The notes under the pieces were generated by a model. It was given only the letters and a program-made list of their open reading frames with translations, made no database searches and was not told the origin of the DNA. Source: Silene noctiflora (taxonomy: Eukaryota > Streptophyta > Magnoliopsida > Caryophyllales > Caryophyllaceae). From it: a stretch of DNA of 20,327 bases. Position numbers and translations under genes: made by a program. Location: contig VHZZ01008024.1 in the NCBI GenBank assembly GCA_009801015.1, positions 31,478-51,804 on the forward strand, read 5' to 3'. The first letter of the stretch is position 1. Every line of letters starts with the position of its first letter. Shown in pieces: positions 1 through 8,700 of this stretch.

Positions 1-352
1 ACTGGCGTGTTGTGTGTCTGTGTAATTGTCACCTATTTCCGGGGCGACCTGTGTCGATCCATATGATATTTCCGATCATATGGGGAGCAGGTTGAGTACA
101 GGTTTGGCTTGTTGACGTAATCGGGTTTTGGGTCGCGCTTTGAACTTGGAGTCAAGTCGGCATGAGATAGTCTTCTTAGAGGGTCATAGTAGTATGACTT
201 GTATACATTTATTCATTTGTTTACATTTATGTAATTCACTAAACTGTTATTTATAATAAAGGCTTCTTGTTATATCTCTGAAGTCACTACCTCGGGAAAC
301 CGAGATGGTAACGCTACGACGATTATCTTGGCCGAATAATTGGGGTGTTACA
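1..352 (+). mobile_element. 3' part of a Ty3/gypsy-type LTR (solo LTR or right LTR)
   Basis: The segment ends with GGGGTGTTACA at 342-352, the usual 3' terminus of plant LTRs that begin TGTAACACCCC. It carries a polyadenylation-type AATAAA at 255-260 and then a short terminal stretch ending in ACA, as expected for R-U5 in plus orientation. The LTR start and any internal region lie left of the window. No primer-binding site follows position 352, so this is the right-hand LTR or a solo LTR, with host DNA after it. The superfamily is inferred from the ends only. Confidence 0.65.
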
Positions 353-1554
353 ATTACCCATTAATTACTCATAATACTAATAGTATAATTACTAATTAAT
401 TACCCATAACAAAACCCCCAAAAGTTAGGGTTAAAATAAAAGAAAGAGGAAAGGTGAGATTACATCTCACAAGGGTAGATCGGGAAATAGGTGAAGGTAC
501 CATCTTCAAATCCAAGCTTACATGCCATGGGAGAGGTCTAGGGAGAGTTTTAGAGAGAATGGAGAGGATTTGGAGTTGAAGAGAGAGAAGGGAAAGTGAA
601 TTAAGGTTGGGTGAAATGAGATCCCGTCATAGGTTATATCGCTTTCTGGCAAACTGCACTCGGTCGAGTTCCACTTAATCGGTCTACTGTACTCTTTACT
701 AGATCTAGTATAGGTTACACTTGGTCCACAGCACATATACGCCTTATTCACGAGTAGTCTCTCGTCATGTCTAAGGGTGCTCTTACGCATCCCAAGGTTC
801 CTTAATAGGTCTCCAAATATCTCGGTATTGCACAAGTACCACTCATATCAATCATTTGACCATATATATAAACATCATGAAACATGACAAAGGACGATAA
901 CATCATATCAAGCACTGGATCTTCTACGCTTATTATTTCTCCAATTCTAACAAACAACCAAAAGGGTGCAAAAGGAAAAGGTACCAACACAAACGTGCAC
1001 AAAGCGGCCACTAATAAAACTCCATGCCTATTTGGTCAATCCTAAACACCTCTACTCCAAATCAAAAGTCCATTTAACCATGATAATATGGTGCCCAAGA
1101 CATCATACCGCGGTTGCACCACATCTTAGTCATTATCCTACCCACCGAGCCTGTTGTCTCATTTCTTATATTATCAACTCCATAAGACACACGGTTGAAG
1201 CTCAAGTGGTTTCAATTTTTTTCTTCATTTTTTTTTTGTTTTTTTTTTTAAAGCAAAAGCAACCAAAATTCTAGGAGTTACTTTCGGAAGTGCTTTGTTT
1301 TACGTCGTTGGTTTGCCATCTCGCAGAGTGGCTAACCACTCAACTTAAGAGAGCGTCTAAAGATTTACCTTACTAACACAAGATGACGCATGGATCTGAG
1401 GATAGAGCACACTAGTGGATTATGACCTTTAATCTCCTCTTTCTGATCCACCCATTATACCAACCTTTAGTCTTAACTTTATTGACTAATGCATCATTAT
1501 GATTAGCCTAGTATCGTGATTTTTTATGTCTTAGGATTAGGGTCTTGCAAAGTC
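353..1554. other. Intergenic AT-rich region without a recognisable gene
   Basis: There are short open frames on both strands (for example 518-835 minus, 966-1274 plus), but none shows a family motif, a splice context or consistent coding character. A T-rich run lies at about 1217-1250. The stretch lies between an LTR end and a decayed retrotransposon protease fragment, so much of it is probably transposon debris. No further assignment is possible by eye. Confidence 0.45.
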
Positions 1555-2000
1555 TCACAAGTATTGCTCAAAAGTGGTGGTTTCCCACCTTCTTATAAAA
1601 GGATGGTTCGTTAGAAAGGAACATAAAGAATAAAACTCAATATTAGTCAAATTAGGTGAATTATTTTCAAATTTAACCTCCTTCTCATTAAACTTCATAG
1701 TCAATGACCCCTTTGGAACATCAACCCCGATTTCTGCGGTCTTTAGAATGGTCGACCCAATCAATTCAAATTGGTATTACAGCGACCTCATGCGTCATAT
1801 CCAAAACATAAAAATCTGATGGAAAAACTAATTGATCAACCTTAACCATCACATTCTCCATGACTTCACTAGGATGAACATTCAATTTGCAAGTTGTGTC
1901 ACCATCCTAATACCCTTTAATGGATCAAGTAAGAGGATATTGACCCCGTATTTACGAAAGGTTTAGGAAATATTAGTGTATGGCGCCCCTTTCTAGTATC
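1555..2000 (-). pseudogene. Decayed retrotransposon aspartic protease fragment (Ty3/gypsy, Athila/Tat-like)
   Basis: On the minus strand, peptides typical of the plant gypsy gag-pol protease region appear in several frames. They include VNPSEV-like HPSEVMENVMVKVDQLVFP at about 1885-1829, then DFYVLDM, and then LKTAEIGVDVPKGSLTMKF at about 1746-1690. In intact elements these surround a conserved ILGRPFL block, here mutated to a GSTIL remnant. Further upstream (about 2000-1915), GA-P-Y-T-N-I and FRKYGV resemble the active-site GAS..I and the KLGLG region but contain a stop. The reading frame shifts at least twice and stops interrupt it, so it is non-functional. Lineage assignment is from memory of family motifs. 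Confidence 0.7.
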
Positions 2001-2034
2001 CATTAATGTTTCGGAAAAAGATGGAAGCAACTCA

Positions 2035-2265
2035 ACAGTTATTCGGATTCTGGTTCTAATCGGTTCACTTCAAATCAGGTCATTTTTGGATCAACAAATT
2101 GGGTCATTTTTTGGCCGAGTCATTCTGGGTCGAATCGAGTTGTTTTGGGTCTGTTCAGGTCAAAATTTAGTTTTAAATAAGTCATTCGGATCATTTTGGA
2201 TTTATTAGGTTATTCGTTAGGTCTAAGTTATTGTTCGTGTCTCGGGTCGGGTTAGCGAGTGAGAA
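2035..2265. repeat. Degenerate GGGTC/GGTCA-rich repeat
   Basis: The motif (T)GGGTC or GGTCATTTT(T)GG recurs many times at irregular spacing, ending in CGGGTCGGGTT at about 2244-2254. Such GGGTCGGGTT-rich stretches are common at the ends of plant non-autonomous elements. No termini or target-site duplications could be fixed. It abuts the presumed promoter of the BAM8-type gene. Confidence 0.5.
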
Positions 2266-2273
2266 GATGAGAA

Positions 2274-2337
2274 CACACATGTGACAAACGCATGAGGATG
2301 CCCCTTGGTTGGCACGCTTTAACTCTCCACACGCGTG
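2274..2337. promoter_or_regulatory. Two near-matches to the BZR1-BAM responsive element
   Basis: CACACATGTG (2274-2283) and CACACGCGTG (2328-2337) each differ at one position from CACACGTGTG, the element reported for BZR1-BAM proteins. The second contains CACACG, the reverse complement of the BRRE core CGTGTG bound by BZR1/BES1 domains. They lie about 55 bp apart and just upstream of the pyrimidine-rich leader of a gene that itself encodes a BZR1-BAM protein. Function is inferred; neither site contains the perfect CACGTG core. Confidence 0.3.
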
Positions 2338-2339
2338 AA

Positions 2340-3824
2340 AACCCTATCCTTCACATGCTCGCACGTTTCACCCCCAATTTTCTACTCTATCTCTCTCCTC
2401 CGCCGGAATTTTCGCCGGAATTTTCGGAAATCGCCGCCGTCGATTGCGCTGTATGTCAATTAACTTATCGTCTCTCTCCTTTACTTTCAAAAAGTAAGAA
2501 ATTCTAGGGTTTTAGATTATGGTGTAATCAGTAGTCACTTTATTTGTTTATGAATTACGTATTTTGTTACATCTGTGAATTTTATTGATTTTTGGCCGGA
2601 TTATAAAATTGTCAATGTTATTTACGTTTTACTGATCTTAGATGGTAGAGTACGCAAAAACTTGTTTTTGGTTCAAATGATCGCACTATGTCGTGGGTGA
2701 AAATCGACACCTAACTTGATGGTTGGGATAAGAGACTTCTTACCACTTGGGCTAATTCTTGTTCAAAAGTTCTCTTAATATGCAAAAACTTGAGTAAGAC
2801 AGTTTTACATAAATTTGTTGGAAATTCGCCTTCTAATTTACTTGAGTAGCCTCGAAGTAGTTGTCAAGATAACTAGTGGTTTTACAGTATTGTAAAACGT
2901 TCTTATAAGATACCATGTTTAGGGACGGTTTAAATTATTGGTATCGGAATTGCCCAAGAAAAAACATACTAATAAAAGTAATTTTTAGGGTCTTGTTATG
3001 GTGTTATTGATTGGTAGGATTAATGTTTTAACTTAGGGTCCCCAACTCCCTTACTTGCCCAAAACACATGAACAAATGCTTGTATAGTGCGGTTTTATAA
3101 AAATGATAATAGTCAAACGGCCTATTATTAATTATTTTACCTAGATATCATGATAAAGAGTAAATTAGTACGGAGTACCATTATTTGTTTTAAGGGTGTA
3201 AATGTAATTGGTTGATGGTTTTACACGTGAAACCGTTTTGAGACTAAGTAAAGCGCAGGAGCCTTTGAATAGGCAATGTTGGATAATGAAAATGAGTTCG
3301 TGTATGTTGTGTACTAAATGTTTGCTGTCATTCTGTTAAGCTGTGTCATTGGATTAACTCAACTCTCAGGCTCTCAGTGAATCACTTGTTGGTTCACTTG
3401 TATTCATATGATAGTGTGTACTTTCTTAATATTTTGTATCGGCATTCTACTTGATTCACTTGTATTGTAAGATTAGCTTCTTGTCACTAAATTCATATGA
3501 TGGCGTTTCTTAAAATCATTGTCAAGTTGTAATTTTTGTCCAAGTTTTCTTTAAAGTGTACTTCTGAAACTTGATAAATTAAGTTGTTGCAATGTTAAAA
3601 TGCCGACTGAAACAATTTGATTGTAATCATTTTTAGGTAATGCAAGGAGTTGTGTTTTTTCTCCCTGGTTTGTGATAGGGTAATCGAAATATTTTCAGCA
3701 AGTAAGGCAATGCTGTTCAAAAGAATGCTGCAGTTCGTATTTGTGATGGGTGGTTCTATCAAACTATAAAGTAATCCTTGTTGCAAATGAATTGGTCTCC
3801 ACTTGTTTGTAGTGTCTTTAGAAG
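2340..3824 (+). other. Probable 5' UTR exon and leader intron of the BAM8-type gene
   Basis: A CT-rich leader starts near 2380-2400 and includes two 12-bp copies of CGCCGGAATTTT (2401-2424). A good donor, AAA|GTAAGA, lies at 2494, followed by a T-rich, A/T-rich stretch with no coding potential. Candidate acceptors lie at 3812 (TTGTTTGTAG) and 3821 (GTCTTTAG), just before the ATG at 3825. A long leader intron is therefore the simplest reading. A CACGTG G-box lies at 3224-3229 inside it. A 71-codon open frame (2292-2507) overlaps the leader but crosses the proposed donor and is probably chance. The transcription start is unknown. Confidence 0.45.
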
Positions 3825-5657
3825 ATGAATATGGAAGATATGCAGAAACTGATTGGAACTAATGAAGACGATGAGGAGGAAGAGATGGAAATGGATGAGA
3901 AGGTAGAACAAGATGATGAAGATGGGAAGTGCATTTCAGCTTCTATGATGGTCAATATGGATGGAGGCATTGAGACAATTAGCGGCAACAATCAGTTTCA
4001 TTATCAATCCCCATCTCAAGAACAGTCTTCTAGCCAGGGAGGAGGTGCTAAGAGGCCTAGACCTTTAGAGGAAAAAGAGAGAACAAAGCTGCGAGAACGG
4101 CACAGGAGAGCCATTACAGCAAAAATCCTCACTGGGCTACGGCGCCATGGAAATTACAATCTTAGGGTCAGAGCTGATATAAATGATGTAATAGCAGCTT
4201 TAGCAAGAGAAGCTGGTTGGGTTGTGCTTCCTGATGGTACTACTTATCCTTCACAATCTCAGGTACTAAAGGTTCCAACTATTGCGAGCTCACTGCTCAC
4301 CTTTCTATAGTGATGGTTGAGACTTGTGTTAAAAATGCATCTAAGTTAACTCTTTGTTTAGATACGAAAAGACGGGGGAGGGGTGATGTAGCACGGCCAT
4401 TTTCCTTCCAAGTATTTCCTATTTTAGAAGGATTTTATTTTGCCTTGTAGGGCTGGCAATGAAGGGACCTGTTTTCCCTCCTCGATGGCTCGATGCCCTC
4501 CAACTCATATTTTCTAACCAAACAAAGAATATGGTTCCCCTCTTCCCCCTTCCCTTTACTTCTAAATTCCTCCATCGAAACAAAGGGTAAGAGTTTTTGA
4601 CTGTTAATGCATGTAGGAGAGTTGGTAATTTATGCAAAAAGAACTTGAAGGTAAAGGGTTGGCTGCTTTTGTCGCTGTGAAGCAATTTCACCTTTTTTTC
4701 TGGTGAAAGGGTCGATGGAAGGCTCATCCTTAATACAAGGGAACCGAAACTTCGATAATGAGCCGCTACTTATCTGAACTCGATCCTTTACTAAGTTGAC
4801 TGCTAAAGATATGGTTTAATGCAACTGATCACACAAGAATAATTAGAATGATGTAGTCTGACTAGTCTCTGGCGGTCTAGTCCCTTGTGTATCCTAGTCT
4901 CCTGGATTACCACTTTGATTGTCTGTTATGCATTTAACCCTGAAGTTTTGTGGGTAATAAAATGGAATCGAACCGTGGCTTATTCCATTACTTCGCTCAA
5001 TATATAAAGCTTTCAGTAGGATGAGGCTAGTTGTAATTCCTGGCTTTTAGTGATGGAATCGTTTGTTAAGATGCCATCATTTGCTTAGTCCCTTGGTAGA
5101 TCATGTATTCCATCAGCAATTCCTGGTCTTGAGCGACAGAATTTATAGTAACAGACATCGAATAACTTCAGAATATGTGGATACCTGAGATATTGACTAC
5201 TAATTTTTATTTAACTAGGGCTCAAGGGTTTCTGGCGACCATTCAACACCAGCAACTACTCCGTCTCCACAACTTTTGCCCCAGCAGACTCAGACTGCTT
5301 CGCTCAATGAAGTTTTTACTGGCTTTCAAAATGTAGTGGAATATAATAATGCATGTCAAGGAAAAGGTGTTTTTGTCCCAGTCACACCGCCTTATGATGT
5401 ATCCTGCAATAAACATTCGCATATATCCTCTACAGTAGGAAGCAGGGTCGAAGTGTCAGGCAATGATTCTCTTATAAGTACATCTGTAAATACTGCTGAT
5501 AACAAACAGGTGTATATTTCTCTTCTCTTCTAACCATTTCTTTAGTCATCAAATATTGTAATTATTGCATATCAGAAAATAGCACCATGCTTTCTGCTTA
5601 AAAAATGATTAAGGTGTGTAATGTGACTCGATGATATATGCTTACTGATTTCTTCCT

Positions 5658-5709
<52 letters not shown>

Positions 5710-8700
5710 GTTTTTTATGCGTATTGTTTAATCCAACAAATAATTGTTTGTGGTGTCTCCGGGTCAGTGTCAGTACTCAGTGCCAGTGATAAAAACTATA
5801 GCAGCAGATGCTTCACTGGTATAAAAAAAAACTACCCGTTCTCCTTTTCTGCTGCTAATTTTATAATCTGCTTCGTTTAACATGATAGGTTGTTGATCCA
5901 ACCTCATGTCCCTCAAGACTAATTGAGCATGACTTCTCTGGGACTCCATACATTCCAGTTTATGTGATGTTACCAGTGAGTTTTTCTTTTCTGTTCCCCT
6001 GCCCAATATATTATATTCAGTTTGATTATATACTTGATCTGATATTGTTTTTCACTGAAAGTGGATATATTTCTCATCTTTCTGCTGTAAAAACTATTGT
6101 GCAATTCGTAGATTCCAATTGATCTGGAATTGCATTCTTGACTCAGTGCGCTTGTGCTTGACATTAATAATACGGATTACAGAGTATCTATATTCTATAG
6201 TTTATAGAAATGTTGGTTGTTTTTAACATTTTGACTCGAGTATATGATATTTTTTTTGTTTTGTGTTGCAGTTAGGGGTCATAAATATGAAATGTGAGCT
6301 TAGTGATCCTGATGGGATGCTGAAGCAGCTTAGGGTTTTGAAATCTCTCAATGTTGACGGTGTTATGATTGATTGTTGGTGGGGGGTAGTGGAAGCGCAT
6401 GTACCGCAGGAATACAACTGGACTGGGTACAAAAGACTGTTCCAGATTGTAAGAGACCTCAAATTGAAGTTACAGGTATTCTTAGGCTGATGGGAGACAT
6501 ACTAGTATTTGTTTATGCTTAATTATTTCTCTTTTCTTTTTGTACTTACTGTTGGTTAAAATTGTGAAGTAGCTTTCGGTCTACGCAATTCTCGACCTAA
6601 TTTCATTATGGGTCGTCCAGAAATAGTTTTTCACGGGTAAGATTGCATACCTCCCCCTGCCTCGTTACGCCACCATATGCGCCTTTAAGGCAGCGGGATA
6701 CTGTTGTATGCTGATACAAAATGAACCTTGATTGCTATAATAAAAAAAAGAATAATAATAAAAAAGAGTTTTTCTATTGGTAATGGAGGCATAAATACTC
6801 CTTTTTTAATAATCTCTGAAGGTGGGTCATGAGTGCCGTTTTAAGAATATGTGACAGCTACTTCTTTTGTTGGAAACCACCATCACTTGGGTCATGGGAG
6901 ACGATGAACAAAGTTGCTTCCTAGTGTTTAAGTTACGCTCTTCTTATGCTTCCTAGTGTTTAAGTTACGCTCTTCTTATGCTTCCTAGTGTTTAAGTCAC
7001 TCTCTTCTTATCATCGAAGTTTTACTTGAGAATGTAGAAACATTAAGTTGAGAGCTAGTTAAGTTTGGATGATTTAACTATATGTTCAGGCAGGTGGAAA
7101 ATGAAGGAGTGAATCAGTAAATGTGATTTTACAATATGCATGTAGGTTAAATTTTTGCAATGTTTACATTGATTATTATAGTGCTTGCGTCTTGCAGGTC
7201 GTAATGTCATTTCATCAATGCGGAGGAAACTTCCTCGATGATGTTTGCATTCCATTGCCCCTTTGGGTGGCAGAAATTGGTCATAGTAACCCTGACATAT
7301 TCTTTACCGATAAAGAGGGACGACGAAACACTGAATGCCTCTCATGGGGTGTTGACAAGGAACGGGTTCTGAGAGGTCGAACAGCAATTGAGGTAAATTC
7401 TTTTTTTTTTTGAGGTTGGCCATAATTATTCAAATTTGACACTTTTCTACTAATGTTTATAGATCTCGCCGGCAGGCACTCAATTGATAGTTAGACTTTA
7501 AGAAAGACCTTTATACTCGTGTAGACTTGCTATAAACTACTGTGTCCATTTAGACTTCCCTTATCCTGCCAACTGCCAACATAATAAACTTGGACGGTGG
7601 TGCCGTTATCTTCTCTGTTCCAAGCCATACTTCCGGTTTTAAATATGTCGGTGTTTGGTCTTTCCATTGACAGTTCTCTCTCAAGTCTCACCAGTCACCA
7701 CTATTCAAACTGCAATGTTCAATAGAACTGATAACCAACAATCTGATGTACATTCACTCCTTTTTTGTCGTCGTTTTTGGGGAGGTTATTGGTCTTATGT
7801 CCTGTATAAATATACTGCAGGTTTACTTTGACTTTATGCGGAGCTTCAGGATAGAGTTTGATGAGTTTTTTGAAGATGGGATCATATCTATGGTTGTTGT
7901 CGGACTTGGCCCTAGTGGAGATTTGAGATACCCTTCATATCCGGTTAAGCATGGTTGGAGATACCCTGGCATTGGAGAATTCCAGGTATTTCTCTTGTAA
8001 CTCTTTCAATCCTGTGCAAGTTTATAATCTTACACTTACATGGCTTCTTCAGCTGAATTTTGATTTTATGGTTAACTCTGACATCTAATAATTCGAAATG
8101 GGTGATAAGTTATATGTGCAAGGTGCTCCTAACCATTTGCCTTTAATATTTGGGACTTTTGATGCTTCTGTATGAATTTTGTTTTTAAATGTTTATGGTA
8201 TTTGTAAAAAATTTACTTTGATCCGTAGATCTCTCATGGAACCAAATGTTTAATTATGCTTTATTTTGGATATAATGAATAGATCATAATATCTTTTTGA
8301 ACCGTACTACGCATCTTTATGCATGAAATAGCAGTGGTCATACTATTGTAGCCCAAGGGTCATTTGGAAACTGACTTTTGCCTATGAATGGTTGTGTATG
8401 TATGACTTCCTTTTTCCTGCTTGGAGAGGGGGTGTTTTGGAGGTGTCGAGTTACTGAAAAGGGTGATGGAATTTACTTCTCCAGCTTTTTTCTTGTGCCC
8501 GTCATCCCATCAATTATCTCTTCTATATTTCCAATAGTGGGAAAGGTCACCATTTTTTGGTTCCAGATTATATGAAATAAAGCAAATGACTCACTTAACC
8601 AATTGCACTCTTTTTATTGTGAAGTGGCAGTCATTCAGTGAGATTCTTGATCCAATTTTTATTTTGAGTCAACCAAAACAGCCTTTTTGTGTTGTTACAC

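Noticed and set aside
518..835. 105-codon open frame on the minus strand
   Set aside because: No recognisable domain, in an intergenic repeat-rich area; kept only as part of the unassigned region.
966..1274. 102-codon open frame on the plus strand
   Set aside because: It ends in a homopolymer-driven stretch of Ile, Phe and Lys, with no motif, splice context or coding bias.
2292..2507. 71-codon upstream open frame before BAM8
   Set aside because: It crosses a likely splice donor at 2494 and probably starts upstream of the transcription start; nothing supports translation.
7920..7922. Possibility that the BAM8-type gene is a pseudogene because catalytic residues are missing
   Set aside because: All ten exons are open with correct splice sites and phases, the length is normal, and inactivity is expected for nuclear BZR1-BAM proteins.
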